Notes: generated by a model from the letters alone, not told the origin. A DNA stretch of 64,000 nt from an uncultured Campylobacterales bacterium (GCA_947494995.1 CANLWY010000006.1:178857-242856), one strand, 5' to 3'; positions 8,852 through 18,532 are shown, counted from the stretch's first letter. A program made the numbers and translations.

Positions 8852-9962
8852 ATAAGATGTTTAATTGATGAGCTAACTCATCAGCAATTCTTTTATAGTT
8901 TCTAATATCAAGAAGTCTATTTTGACCTCTTCTTCCTATAAGTGTTACATCTTCTTTAGAAAGTGATATGATATCTTCAATTTTCTCTTTTATAGAATTT
9001 TTTGTAAATTTACAAAACCATGCGTCATGTTCATCTGTAAATAGAGTATTATTGTTTGCATTATTTGTCATAATACAAGGAATACCAGAAGCATAATAAT
9101 CCATAATTTTAACAGGTGTTGAAGTATTAAATAGTGGTATTTCTGGTAAAACAGAAACTCCAATATCTGCCTGTGAAATTAACTCTAGTAGCTCTTCTTT
9201 TGTTTTAGCATTTTTAATTTCAACATGTGCTGCTATATTTCTATATTTATGTACTACATCAATTGCATATTCAGGGTCTTTTGTAGAGATTGTAAGTTTC
9301 CATTTAGTACTTTTTACTTCATTAAAGGCTTCTAAAACAGTCTCAAACTCTCTTAGTTTATCCAATGTCCCTGCATAGAAAAATCTTTTTTCTTCACCAG
9401 TATGTTGAATATTTTCATGTAAAATTTCAGGGTCTAAGGCAGGTGGACAGATAAAAGTTCTTGTTGTTACACCTTCAAAATACTCTTCCTGCATCTGTTT
9501 TGATGTAGGAAGGAAAATATCACACTGATTGATTAGTTTTGTTTCTGAAAAAGTTGTCAAACTATTGTTTATAAACTTTAAGAAGCTTGATTTATTATTT
9601 GCTTGGTCAACTTGCATTTTTGCTCTTCTTTTAGGAAAAGAGAGTCTATATCCAACTTTATAGCTATAAGTTCTACTTTGAGATAATACTTCTTTTAAAA
9701 TCTCTCCACTATTTCTTACAAAAATAAAAGCATAAGAGTTCATATCAACACCAAAGTCTGCTAGTTCTTGAATAACTCTTTTTTTATTTCCCACAGGAAG
9801 TATAAACCTATGGTCATCTTTTTTTTCTACATCTGTTTTAAATTCACTAAAGTAAACAATATCTATTTGATAATGGTATTTTAAATACTTTTCAAATAAA
9901 GGCCCTATAAAACTGTGATCTGTATATTCATCTTGATCAGTGATATATAAAAGTTTATCCAT
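8850..9962 (-). CDS. glycosyltransferase, GT-B fold (group 1/GT4-like)
   Basis: The protein has 370 residues without a signal peptide or membrane helix. The C-terminal half shows the nucleotide-sugar binding pattern of GT4-like enzymes: FFYAGTLDKLREFETVLEAF, then VSVLPEIPLFNTSTPVKIMDYYASGIPCIMTN with the conserved acidic/loop region. An acceptor-binding Rossmann half precedes it. It probably transfers a sugar in surface polysaccharide or a related glycan, but no other polysaccharide gene is nearby and donor and acceptor are unknown. The start follows AGGAG. Confidence 0.75.
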   Translation of the reverse strand: MDKLLYITDQDEYTDHSFIGPLFEKYLKYHYQIDIVYFSEFKTDVEKKDDHRFILPVGNKKRVIQELADFGVDMNSYAFIFVRNSGEILKEVLSQSRTYSYKVGYRLSFPKRRAKMQVDQANNKSSFLKFINNSLTTFSETKLINQCDIFLPTSKQMQEEYFEGVTTRTFICPPALDPEILHENIQHTGEEKRFFYAGTLDKLREFETVLEAFNEVKSTKWKLTISTKDPEYAIDVVHKYRNIAAHVEIKNAKTKEELLELISQADIGVSVLPEIPLFNTSTPVKIMDYYASGIPCIMTNNANNNTLFTDEHDAWFCKFTKNSIKEKIEDIISLSKEDVTLIGRRGQNRLLDIRNYKRIADELAHQLNIL

Positions 9963-10025
9963 CCATAACTCCTAATGAAAATTTATGCATAGATTATATC
10001 TTCCTTTAGTTGCAAAAAAGAAGCA

Positions 10026-10901
10026 TTAGGATCTTTTGAGTTTTATCTCTGCTAAAAGAACTGCAAAAATGATTAAAACTGCACCTGATACTTGAATAGA
10101 AGTTAATATTTCATTTCCTACGAAATATCCATAAATTCCTGCACTTACAGGTTCCATAGCAAAGATAATGGCAGTTTTAGTTGGAGTAGTAAATTGTTGC
10201 ATATAGGTTTGAATTAAAAAAGCATAAACAGTTGCAAATATTGAAGTTACAATAACTGCTTTTAAAAATATATAATCAAAATCCAAATTAAAAGTAACAT
10301 CATCTAAACTTAAAGAAAAAATAAGAGATAAAACAGTGACAGTAATAAACTGAAAAAGAACAAGCATAAATACATTTACTCTTTTTGAATATAAATCAGT
10401 AAAGGCAATTTGAAGTGCAAAAAAAGCAGCACAAATAATACCAAGTATTTCTCCAACTCCTAAAGTTAAGGTTCCACTCATAGTAAGCAGATAAAGACCA
10501 ATTACTGCCAAAAGTGAACCAACAAAAACCATTTTTCGTACATGTTGTTTAAATATTACATAAGCAATAAAAGGAACAATAATTACATTAAGCCCTGTTA
10601 AAAACGCTATAATTGAACTTTTTGTATAGGCTAAACCAAAGGTTTGTGTAGCAAAACCAGAGAATAAAAAAACTCCTAGAATAATTCCATAGATAACAGA
10701 TCTTTTGCAAAATTCATTGTAAAATTTATAGGCTATGATTGCCATTAGAATTGTGGCGATTAAAAATCTCCAAAATAAAAAAGCATAAACAGGAACAGTT
10801 GCAATTGCATCTTGTACCATTAGGAATGTTACTCCCCAAGCAATGGCAACAGTTAAAAGTAAAAAATCTGCACGAAATTCTAAAAGCTTCTTTTTATTCA
10901 A
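10026..10901 (-). CDS. EamA/DMT-family transporter
   Basis: This 291-residue, very hydrophobic protein has about ten predicted helices arranged as two EamA repeats. The first contains the typical AWGVTFLMVQDAI and FWRFLIATILMA; the second contains FAMEPVSAGIYGYFVGNEIL. This is a drug/metabolite transporter-superfamily inner-membrane permease, probably an exporter of an amino acid or other metabolite; the substrate cannot be told. The start is a TTG preceded by GGGAG with good spacing. It is transcribed away from the amino-acid ABC cluster. Confidence 0.85.
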   Translation of the reverse strand: MNKKKLLEFRADFLLLTVAIAWGVTFLMVQDAIATVPVYAFLFWRFLIATILMAIIAYKFYNEFCKRSVIYGIILGVFLFSGFATQTFGLAYTKSSIIAFLTGLNVIIVPFIAYVIFKQHVRKMVFVGSLLAVIGLYLLTMSGTLTLGVGEILGIICAAFFALQIAFTDLYSKRVNVFMLVLFQFITVTVLSLIFSLSLDDVTFNLDFDYIFLKAVIVTSIFATVYAFLIQTYMQQFTTPTKTAIIFAMEPVSAGIYGYFVGNEILTSIQVSGAVLIIFAVLLAEIKLKRS

Positions 10902-11049
10902 TATATAACTCCCTAAAATAAGGCAAAGATTATACTCTTATGTGTATTAAAGTACAAAAATTTCAAGAAAATTATATAATTGTTATAATTTATATCTAGC
11001 TTTAAAAGGAATTATTATAGTATAAAGGTTTTAGACTAACAAAAGAGAG

Positions 11050-11796
11050 ATGATGAATAGTAATAATATTATCAATATGAATAAGATTAATAAATTTTAT
11101 GATGATTTTCATGTATTAAAAAATATTAATTTTTATGTAAAAAAAGGTGAGATTGTAGTTGTTTGTGGACCTTCTGGTTCTGGTAAATCAACACTTATTA
11201 GATGTATCAATGGACTTGAAGATATTGATGATGGACAAATTATTGTTGATGATATTGACATTCATGCAAGTAAAAAAAATCTACAAGAGATTAGAGGTGA
11301 AGTTGGAATGGTATTTCAACACTTTAACCTTTTCCCACATTTGACAATATTAGAGAATATCACATTAGCTCAAGGGTTGGTTAAGAAAGTTAAAAAAGAA
11401 GATGCAAATAAAATTGCAATGGAACTTCTTGAAAAAGTAAAACTTTCAGATAAAGCGCAATCTTATCCAGGAGATCTTTCTGGTGGACAAAAACAAAGGG
11501 TTGCAATTGCAAGATCTCTTGCAATGAAACCAAAAGTTATTCTTTTTGATGAACCTACATCAGCATTAGACCCAGAAACAATTGGCGATGTACTTTCTGT
11601 AATGAAAGATTTAGCACAAGAAAACTTTACTATTGTTTGTGTAACTCATGAGATGGGATTTGCAAAAGAGGTTGGAGATAGAATTGTATTTATGGACGAA
11701 GGAGTAATCGTTGAAGAGAACTCTCCTGAAGAGTTTTTCAATAACCCTAAATCAGATAGAGCAAAGAAATTTCTAAAAGAGATTTTAACGCATTAG
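11050..11796 (+). CDS. polar amino-acid ABC transporter, ATP-binding protein (GlnQ-like)
   Basis: The 248-residue ATPase has Walker [10 protein letters not shown] (40-48), signature LSGGQ (143-147), Walker [12 protein letters not shown] (D167, E168) and the switch histidine in VTHEMGFA. This is the classic HisP/GlnQ set that energises uptake of polar amino acids. It is the first gene of a cluster with two binding proteins and one permease. The start codon follows AGAGAG; an internal methionine at MNKINKFY is an alternative. Confidence 0.93.
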   Translation: MMNSNNIINMNKINKFYDDFHVLKNINFYVKKGEIVVVCGPSGSGKSTLIRCINGLEDIDDGQIIVDDIDIHASKKNLQEIRGEVGMVFQHFNLFPHLTILENITLAQGLVKKVKKEDANKIAMELLEKVKLSDKAQSYPGDLSGGQKQRVAIARSLAMKPKVILFDEPTSALDPETIGDVLSVMKDLAQENFTIVCVTHEMGFAKEVGDRIVFMDEGVIVEENSPEEFFNNPKSDRAKKFLKEILTH

Positions 11797-11824
11797 AAAA
11801 GCGAAGGACGAAGGACAGTAGGAA

Positions 11825-12646
11825 ATGATGAAAAAGGTTTTAGTAGTATTACTATTAATTTTAAATGTAAATATTTTATTTGCAGATGATATAAATTTAT
11901 GGAAGAAATCGACACTAAATCAAATAGTGCAAAGTGGTGAGTTAAGAGTAGGTTTAGAACCAGGTTATATGCCTTTTGAGATGAAAGACAAAAAAGGAAG
12001 AATAATCGGTTATGATGTAGATATTGCAAAAGCAATGGCAAAGGCTATGGGAGTTAAATTAAAGTTAGTTCCTACTGCATTTGATGGTATCATTGCTGGA
12101 CTTATTACAAATAAGTTTGATGTAATTATATCTGGTATGACTATTACTCAACAAAGAAATTTAAAAGTAAATTTTTCTGACCCTTATATTGTAGTAGGTC
12201 AAACAGTTTTAGTAAATAAAGATTTACAAAATACGATAAAAAAAGCAAAAGATTTAGATAATGAAAAGTATACTATTACAGCAAAACTTGGTCAAACAGG
12301 TGAAATAGTTGCTAGAAAGTTTTTTAAAAAAGCAAAAGTAATTACATTTGATACAGAAGGGGATGCAGTTGCTGAAGTATTAAATGGAAGAGCAGCAGCT
12401 TTTATCAATGACCATCCGTATAACTCTATGTTTATGGATAGCAAAGGAAAAGGTAAATTAGTTCATTTAGATAAGTCTTTGACATATGAACCTTTAGCAT
12501 TTGCAATTAGAAAGGGTGATCCAGATTTTTTAAACTGGTTAAATAACTTTCTAAAACAGATTAAAGAAGATAAAGTAATAAACTTACATGAAAGATTGTA
12601 TCAAAAGTGGTTTGTTGATACAAAATGGATGAAGAAAATTCAGTAA
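11825..12646 (+). CDS. ABC transporter periplasmic amino-acid-binding protein 1 (SBP family 3)
   Basis: A signal peptide (MMKKVLVVLLLILNVNILFA) precedes a family-3 solute-binding fold. It shows the motifs SGELRVGLEPGYMPFEMKD, GYDVDIAKAMA, FDGIIAGL, and ISGMTITQQRNLKVNFSDPY. It captures a polar amino acid or similar solute for the adjacent permease. It is very similar along its whole length to the next protein but has GLEPGYM where the paralog has CMEPGYM, and FDGI where the paralog has WDGI, so ligand preference may differ. Shine-Dalgarno TAGGAA is present. Confidence 0.92.
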   Translation: MMKKVLVVLLLILNVNILFADDINLWKKSTLNQIVQSGELRVGLEPGYMPFEMKDKKGRIIGYDVDIAKAMAKAMGVKLKLVPTAFDGIIAGLITNKFDVIISGMTITQQRNLKVNFSDPYIVVGQTVLVNKDLQNTIKKAKDLDNEKYTITAKLGQTGEIVARKFFKKAKVITFDTEGDAVAEVLNGRAAAFINDHPYNSMFMDSKGKGKLVHLDKSLTYEPLAFAIRKGDPDFLNWLNNFLKQIKEDKVINLHERLYQKWFVDTKWMKKIQ

Positions 12647-12675
12647 CCAATCTTAAAAAACAAGGAGTATAAGAT

Positions 12676-13491
12676 ATGAGAAAACTAATTTTGGCACTAA
12701 TGGTATTTGCAACAGCAAATCTACTAGCTGATGACATCAACCTATGGAAGAAGTCAACATTAAACAAGATTCTTCAAAGAGGAGAATTACAAGTTTGTAT
12801 GGAACCTGGATATATGCCTTTTGAAATGAAAGATAAAAAGGGTAGAATTATTGGTTATGATGTAGATATGGCTAAAAAAATGGCTAAAGAGATGGGTGTA
12901 AAATTAAAGTTACTTCCAACTGCATGGGATGGAATTATTGCGGCATTAGTAACTAGTAAATGTGACATTATCATGTCTGGTATGACAATTACACAACAAA
13001 GAAACTTAAAGATTAACTTTGCTAATCCATATATTGTAGTAGGTCAAACTATGATTATGAGTAAAAAGTTAGAGGGTAAGATTAAGACTGCAAAAGAGTT
13101 AGATACTCCAGAGTATACAGTTGTTACAAAACTTGGAGTTACAGGTGAAGTTGCAGCAAGAAAATTCTTTAAGAAAGCAAAAATTATTACTTTTGAATCA
13201 GAAGCAGATGCAGCAGCTGAAGTTTTAAATGGAAAAGCAGATGCAATGATTTATGATCAGCCGTATAATGTATTGTTTATGTCTGATAAAGGTAAAGGTA
13301 AACTTATACATTTAGATCAACCATTAACTTATGAGCCTTTAGGGTGGGCTATTAGAAAAGGTGATCCTGACTTCTTAAACTGGTTAAACAACTTCTTAAG
13401 ACAAATGCAAGAAGACAAAGTTCTTGGTTTTTCTGATAGTTTATATGAGAAGTGGCTAGTTGATACTAAATGGTTAAAAAGAGTTCAGTAA
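12676..13491 (+). CDS. ABC transporter periplasmic amino-acid-binding protein 2 (SBP family 3)
   Basis: This 271-residue paralog of the preceding gene has signal peptide MRKLILALMVFATANLLA. It retains the same family-3 motifs (PGYMPFEMKD, GYDVDMAKKMA, SGMTITQQRNLKINFANPY, GWAIRKGDPDFLNWLNNFL). It lies 29 nt behind its paralog and 3 nt before the permease, with a good AAGGAG site. The pair most simply arose by tandem duplication, and both proteins would dock on the single permease. Confidence 0.92.
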   Translation: MRKLILALMVFATANLLADDINLWKKSTLNKILQRGELQVCMEPGYMPFEMKDKKGRIIGYDVDMAKKMAKEMGVKLKLLPTAWDGIIAALVTSKCDIIMSGMTITQQRNLKINFANPYIVVGQTMIMSKKLEGKIKTAKELDTPEYTVVTKLGVTGEVAARKFFKKAKIITFESEADAAAEVLNGKADAMIYDQPYNVLFMSDKGKGKLIHLDQPLTYEPLGWAIRKGDPDFLNWLNNFLRQMQEDKVLGFSDSLYEKWLVDTKWLKRVQ

Positions 13492-13494
13492 TAA

Positions 13495-14466
13495 ATGGGC
13501 AAGAAACATCAAAGTTTAGCACAAAATAAAAACTTAGGGCATTTTATTGCCCTAATGTTTTATGTTGCTGTTGGGTATGCGTTATATATTGCTGCTGCAA
13601 ACATGAATTATGTTTGGAAATGGAACTCTATTCCTGATTATTTTATATATACAGAAACAAAAACTTATGAAGCACCTGCTGATGGAAAATTCGTTGAAGA
13701 GAATGGTGTTTATTATGTTCAGAAAGTTGATGAGAAAGTAAAAATTGAAGAGCTTACTAGTAATGCAAGTTTTGACTATGAACTAGGAGAAGAGGTATAT
13801 GAGGGTGATTATCTAGCTACAAGTTCAGAGAAAAAGGTTGGACCTGTATTAAACGGACTATGGGTAACTCTTAAAATATCTTTTTTTGCTGCAATACTTA
13901 CTTTTTTTATAGGTATTATAATTGCTTTAATGAAATTATCTTCTTATCAGTTTTTAAAAGATATAGCAACGGTCTATATTACTGTAATTAGAGGAACGCC
14001 TCTACTTGTTCAAATTTTCTTATTCTATTTTATTGTAGCAAATATATTTGAGCTTGAAAGATTTGTTGCTGGTGTATTAGCACTTGGTATTTTCTTTGGT
14101 GCATATATGGCAGAGATTTTAAGAGGTGCTATTCAGTCTATTGATAAAGGTCAGTTAGAAGCTGCTAATTCTTTAGGAATTTCAAACTTTCAAGCAATGA
14201 GACATATCATTTTACCTCAAGCTTTTAAAAGAGCATTACCAACTTTAGTTGGTGAGATGATTGCACTTATTAAAGATTCATCTTTAGTTTCAGTTATCTC
14301 TATTACAGATTTAACAAAGGTAGGAAAAGAGATTGTTGCAAATACCTTCTCTCCTTTTGAAACATGGATAGTTGTTGCCTGTGTTTATCTATGTATAACT
14401 TCACTATTGAGTTATATAGGACATAGAATAGAAAAGAAAATGGCAGCAAGTGGCGGAATGAGCTAA
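13495..14466 (+). CDS. amino-acid ABC transporter permease (HisM/GlnP-like) with extra N-terminal domain
   Basis: The C-terminal two thirds are a standard polar amino-acid permease: LNGLWVTLKISFFAAILT, VIRGTPLLVQIFLFYF and the ATPase-contacting EAA loop EAANSLGISNFQAMRHIILPQ. The N-terminus adds one hydrophobic helix (about residues 15-35) and roughly 75 polar residues before the permease core, presumably periplasmic; ordinary members lack this. No second permease gene is present, so it probably forms a homodimer. It follows the second binding protein by 3 nt. Confidence 0.9.
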   Translation: MGKKHQSLAQNKNLGHFIALMFYVAVGYALYIAAANMNYVWKWNSIPDYFIYTETKTYEAPADGKFVEENGVYYVQKVDEKVKIEELTSNASFDYELGEEVYEGDYLATSSEKKVGPVLNGLWVTLKISFFAAILTFFIGIIIALMKLSSYQFLKDIATVYITVIRGTPLLVQIFLFYFIVANIFELERFVAGVLALGIFFGAYMAEILRGAIQSIDKGQLEAANSLGISNFQAMRHIILPQAFKRALPTLVGEMIALIKDSSLVSVISITDLTKVGKEIVANTFSPFETWIVVACVYLCITSLLSYIGHRIEKKMAASGGMS

Positions 14467-15087
14467 TTGGAACAATTTCAGACTTTTCTTCAACAAACCA
14501 TAACGTTTTTTGCGATTATGGACCCAATAGGGATTAGTGCAATTGCACTATCTCTATTAAGTACAAATATCACAAAAACTCAAATCAACTCTATTGCTAA
14601 AAAATCTACATTTACTATTATTGTTGCATTTATTGTTGTTTTAATTACTGGAGATTTGATTTTAAAGATATTTGGAATTAATGAAGACTCATTAAAAGTT
14701 ATGGGTGGATTAATTCTATTATTCATGGCAATATCTATGGTAAATGGAACTGCTCAAGAGAGCAAAAAAGATGAGAGTAAAAATGATGAAGAAATGGCTG
14801 TAATTCCTATAGGAATACCAATTGCTTTTGGAACAGGGCTTTTTACTACTGTTATTATTTTTAAACATCAAGCAAACACAGTTTTAGATTTGTTTTCAAT
14901 TGCTGTGGCATTTTGTATAAATGCTTTTCTTTTTTATCTAATTTTGAAAAATTCAATTTATATTAGGAAATACCTTGGTGTTACAGGACAAAATATCATT
15001 ACTAAATTAATGGGATTAATTGTTGGAGCAATTGCTGTACAATTTATAATTTCAGGGGTTGTACATTTAGGGAAAAGTTATCTATGA
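14467..15087 (+). CDS. MarC-family integral membrane protein
   Basis: The 206-residue protein has about six membrane helices and the MarC family signature near the N-terminus (FFAIMDPIGISAIALSLL). It also has GDLILKIFGI and KVMGGLILLFMAISMV. The biochemical role of the family is not settled. It starts with TTG directly after the permease stop codon and ends overlapping the next gene (ATGA), so it probably belongs to the transporter operon. Confidence 0.85.
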   Translation: MEQFQTFLQQTITFFAIMDPIGISAIALSLLSTNITKTQINSIAKKSTFTIIVAFIVVLITGDLILKIFGINEDSLKVMGGLILLFMAISMVNGTAQESKKDESKNDEEMAVIPIGIPIAFGTGLFTTVIIFKHQANTVLDLFSIAVAFCINAFLFYLILKNSIYIRKYLGVTGQNIITKLMGLIVGAIAVQFIISGVVHLGKSYL

Positions 15088-15701
15088 ATGAGTTAGATGT
15101 TGTATTTAAAGGTTTTATTGTAACAATCTCTCTTATTGTAGCTATTGGCGCACAAAATGCATATGTTTTAAAACTTGGTCTTTTGAGGCAACATGTTTTA
15201 AAGGCAGTAATTTTTTGTACTCTTTCTGACTTTTTATTAATATCTGCTGGTGTTTTAGGACTTGGATATTTTATTCAAGGAAAGCAACTTTTTATTAACT
15301 CTATTGCAGTTTTTGGAATAGTTTTTTTATGCTTTTATGCTTTTCTTTCTTTTAAATCTGCATTTAAAAATGAGTCTTTACAAATAGATGATGAAGTAAA
15401 AACGAATCCTTTAAAGAAAGTTCTTGCAATGCTTTTTGTTTTTACTTTTTTAAATCCACATACTTATCTTGATACAGTACTTTTAATTGGTGGAATAGGT
15501 GCCAATATTGAAGCAGATTTAAAAGTACTTTTTTTATTTGGTGCAGTTTTAGCATCAGCTACTTGGTTCACTCTATTAGGTTTTGGAGCTAGGGCTTTAA
15601 TTCCATTATTCAAAAAACCAATCACTTGGAAAATACTTGATATTTCAATAGGTTTTATCATGCTTATGATTGCCTACTCTTTAATATCTTTAATAAAATA
15701 A
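15084..15701 (+). CDS. LysE/ArgO-type amino-acid exporter
   Basis: The 205-residue, six-helix protein has the LysE/ArgO hallmarks VAIGAQNAYVLKLGLLRQHV at the N-terminus and FLNPHTYLDTVLLIGG in the middle. Such carriers export basic amino acids (lysine, arginine). It overlaps the MarC-like gene by 4 nt. Linked to the uptake system, it could act as an overflow valve; this is inference. Confidence 0.87.
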   Translation: MNELDVVFKGFIVTISLIVAIGAQNAYVLKLGLLRQHVLKAVIFCTLSDFLLISAGVLGLGYFIQGKQLFINSIAVFGIVFLCFYAFLSFKSAFKNESLQIDDEVKTNPLKKVLAMLFVFTFLNPHTYLDTVLLIGGIGANIEADLKVLFLFGAVLASATWFTLLGFGARALIPLFKKPITWKILDISIGFIMLMIAYSLISLIK

Positions 15702-15853
15702 TTTATTCAATCTATTAGTTTTTATTATTGGGTTTTATTTAAACTTAATTATTTCATAATGTTTATTCAAAATTATATTTATTCATTAAAATATAAAACT
15801 GTTACAAAATAGCCTTTTATAAAGTTATTTTATAAAAATAAAAGGAATTTATA

Positions 15854-16912
15854 ATGTATGCAAGAGTTAATTATTATAATACTACCAATGAGTTTTTAGA
15901 TTCTAATTTCAATCAAAATAAGAAATATTTACTTTTTATATGTTCTAAATGTAATTTTACTATTGAACAATTAAATAGAAGTGGGATAGAGTATTATGGC
16001 GGAATATTTGAAACAATAATATATGAGAATGAAGTTTATAATAATGGACTTATGTTATTTGAATTGGAAGATAAAACAGATGTTTGTTTTATTGAGGATA
16101 TGGGAAATTATTCTATTAAAGAGAATAGTTTTATTAATACAAAATCTATAATAACAATATTAGATGGCTTGTCAAAAAACACATCTTCTTTTTTAGAAAA
16201 CATTTTTGAAAATTTACCTCTTGATACCAATGTCATTGGTGGTGGAGCAGGAAGTTCTGATAAAATGTATGAAAAAGCAATTTTTAATAATAAAGGGTTA
16301 TTTAAAGATGCAGCTTTTTTAATTATGTTAAAGATCAATTTACAGTTAGGAGTTGGTCATGGTTGGGATGTATTAGATGGCCCATTTATTGCAAGTAAGG
16401 TAGATGGGAATATATTAAAACAAATAGATTATAAAAATGCCTTTAGTTTATATAAAGAGATTATAAAAAAAGATTCTAAAGAAACTTTAGATAAAACAGA
16501 TTATAATTTACTAAGAGATTATCCTTTTGGTATAGTTAAATTAAATGGTGATTCAATAGTAAGAGAAACTCTTGCTGTAAGGGAAGATGGTTCTTTGATT
16601 TTAGGTGGAGAGATACCTCCTAATTCAGTTATTAATATACTAAAAGGTCAAAGAGAGAAGTTAATTGTACAGTCATATGAAGCTGGAAAAGAAGCAACAA
16701 AAAATAACTCAGAGGTTTTGATGATGTTTGAATGTATTACAAGAAGTCATTATTTACAAGAAGATATAGAAAAACAAATAGAGTTTATTGTAAAAGATAC
16801 TTCTGCAAAACAGGTTTTTGGACTTGTAAGTATCGGTGAAGTTGCAAACAATGGAAATAAATATATATATTTTTTAAATAAAAGTTGTGTAATAGGAGGA
16901 GTATGTCATTAA
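15854..16912 (+). CDS. FIST-domain sensor protein
   Basis: The 352-residue soluble protein has an N-terminal FIST_N-like half (YLLFICSKCN, GGIFETIIYENEVYNNGLMLFEL, VIGGGAGSSDKMYEKAIFNN). The C-terminal FIST_C-like half contains DYPFGIV, REDGSLILGGEIPPNSVINIL and EVLMMFECITR. FIST domains are predicted small-ligand sensors, possibly for amino acids, and usually sit beside signalling proteins. Here the gene overlaps a histidine kinase by 10 nt, so the two probably act together. Shine-Dalgarno AAAGGAATTT precedes the ATG. Confidence 0.85.
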   Translation: MYARVNYYNTTNEFLDSNFNQNKKYLLFICSKCNFTIEQLNRSGIEYYGGIFETIIYENEVYNNGLMLFELEDKTDVCFIEDMGNYSIKENSFINTKSIITILDGLSKNTSSFLENIFENLPLDTNVIGGGAGSSDKMYEKAIFNNKGLFKDAAFLIMLKINLQLGVGHGWDVLDGPFIASKVDGNILKQIDYKNAFSLYKEIIKKDSKETLDKTDYNLLRDYPFGIVKLNGDSIVRETLAVREDGSLILGGEIPPNSVINILKGQREKLIVQSYEAGKEATKNNSEVLMMFECITRSHYLQEDIEKQIEFIVKDTSAKQVFGLVSIGEVANNGNKYIYFLNKSCVIGGVCH

Positions 16913-18117
16913 ACAAGTTATCAATATCATATCGTTGCCATAATGCAATAGGTAACTCTCTTGATTTAAAAGAGATGATGAAAGAAGTTATCAAGACTTT
17001 TGTATTGGAGACTGAAGCTGTTCATGGCTCTTATTGTTTTTTTGAAAATGATTGTTGTGAAAAGCTAGTCACAATTGGAAAAAAGATTGAATATGATATT
17101 AAAAATTTAAAAAATAGTTTGGACTTTGATGGCTTTTGTATTGACTCTTATAGTGAAAAAGTAAAGCTTTTGAAATATAAACTTGATAATAGTTGTATGC
17201 TTTTTGCTTATGAAACAGATTCTGATATAGATTTTATAGTAACTATTTTTGAGAGTTTTAAAAATAAATTGAATATCTCTATTAACTCATGTCTTAATAT
17301 GAAAGAGTTAAAGAAAAAAAATCAAGAGTTAGAAGAGTTAACTTGTACTTTACAAGATGAAGTTCAAAATGCAACACGAGAAAATTTAGAAAAAGAGAAG
17401 AAAATCTTTGACCAAATAAAAATGTCTCAAATGGGTGAACTAATTGGTAATATTGCCCATCAATGGAGACAACCTTTAAGTGTTATATCAACTGCGGCAA
17501 GTGGAATGAAGTTAAAAAAAGAGTTACAAATTTTAACTGATGAAGATCAATTTCATTATCTACAAAGTATTATTGATAATTCCTTATATCTTTCAAACAC
17601 AATTGATGAATTTAGAGACTATATTGATGATAGTCATAAACAAAAAGAGGTAATTATTCAAGATAGACTCAAAATGGCTATAAAATTAGTTGAGTCAACA
17701 TTTTCTATTCAAAATATCAAAATAATAGAAGGTCATATAGAAAAAGAAGCAATACATTTTAAACTTATTTTAGGTGAATTATTGCAGGTCTTAATCTCTA
17801 TTTTAAACAATGCAAAAGAGGCTCTTCTAATAAATGAAATTGAAAATAAATGGGTTAAATATGAATTACATAAAACTGATTATTCAATTTGCATTACAAT
17901 AGAAGATAGTGCAGGAGGAATTCCTGAGGAAATTTTAGATAAAATCTTTAATCCATATTTTACAACAAAACATCAATATCAAGGTACAGGAATTGGACTG
18001 TATAGTGGGTATGATATTATTGTTAATAGATTAAATGGAAAGTTTTTTGTAAAAAATACAGAGAATGGAGCGAAGTTTTTTATTGAACTACCTCTAAATA
18101 TAAACTATACAATATAA
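16903..18117 (+). CDS. soluble sensor histidine kinase paired with FIST protein
   Basis: The ATG at 16903 follows a strong AGGAGGA; a longer TTG frame from 16885 is less likely. The protein has 404 residues and no membrane helix. It has an N-terminal GAF-like region rich in cysteine, a coiled coil (KKKNQELEELTCTLQDEV), the phosphoacceptor box IAHQWRQPL with H186, N box ILNNAKEAL, and G boxes DSAGGIPEEI and GTGIGLY. No response regulator gene is adjacent, so its partner is elsewhere. The overlapping FIST protein is the probable signal input. Confidence 0.88.
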   Translation: MSLNKLSISYRCHNAIGNSLDLKEMMKEVIKTFVLETEAVHGSYCFFENDCCEKLVTIGKKIEYDIKNLKNSLDFDGFCIDSYSEKVKLLKYKLDNSCMLFAYETDSDIDFIVTIFESFKNKLNISINSCLNMKELKKKNQELEELTCTLQDEVQNATRENLEKEKKIFDQIKMSQMGELIGNIAHQWRQPLSVISTAASGMKLKKELQILTDEDQFHYLQSIIDNSLYLSNTIDEFRDYIDDSHKQKEVIIQDRLKMAIKLVESTFSIQNIKIIEGHIEKEAIHFKLILGELLQVLISILNNAKEALLINEIENKWVKYELHKTDYSICITIEDSAGGIPEEILDKIFNPYFTTKHQYQGTGIGLYSGYDIIVNRLNGKFFVKNTENGAKFFIELPLNINYTI

Positions 18118-18131
18118 AGGATAAATCAAAT

Positions 18132-18515
18132 ATGAAAAAAATTATATCAACAGAAAATGCACCAGATGCAATTGGACCATATAATCAAGCTACCGCTTTT
18201 GAAAATCTTATATTTACTTCTGGGCAAATTGCACTTGACCCTAAAACAATGGAAATTGTAGGAGAAGATGTAAAAACTCAATCAAGACAAGTAATGGAAA
18301 ACTTAAAAGCTGTATTAGAAGAGGGTAATTCATCTTATGAGAATGTATTAAAAACTACTTGCTATTTATCTGATATGGATAATTTTGCAGCTTTTAATGA
18401 GATTTATGCAGAGTATTTTGAAGCTTCAAGTGCACCAGCACGTGCAACAGTAGCAGTTAAAACATTACCTAAAAATGTTTTAGTAGAAGTAGATGCAATC
18501 GCATATAAAAACTAG
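18132..18515 (+). CDS. ridA: RidA family reactive-intermediate deaminase
   Basis: The 127-residue protein matches the RidA/YjgF family: NAPDAIGPYNQA at the N-terminus, FTSGQIALDP, and the C-terminal PARATVAVKTLPKNVLVEVDAIA with the conserved arginine and glutamate. It hydrolyses enamine/imine intermediates from PLP enzymes and protects the cell from 2-aminoacrylate damage. A clear AAGGATAA site precedes the ATG. Confidence 0.93.
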   Translation: MKKIISTENAPDAIGPYNQATAFENLIFTSGQIALDPKTMEIVGEDVKTQSRQVMENLKAVLEEGNSSYENVLKTTCYLSDMDNFAAFNEIYAEYFEASSAPARATVAVKTLPKNVLVEVDAIAYKN

Positions 18516-18532
18516 AGTTTTACTCTAGTTTT
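18508..18532. terminator. bidirectional terminator between ridA and nitroreductase
   Basis: AAAACTAGAGT pairs perfectly with ACTCTAGTTTT around a 3-nt loop, giving T-runs on both strands. It lies exactly between two converging genes. Confidence 0.75.
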
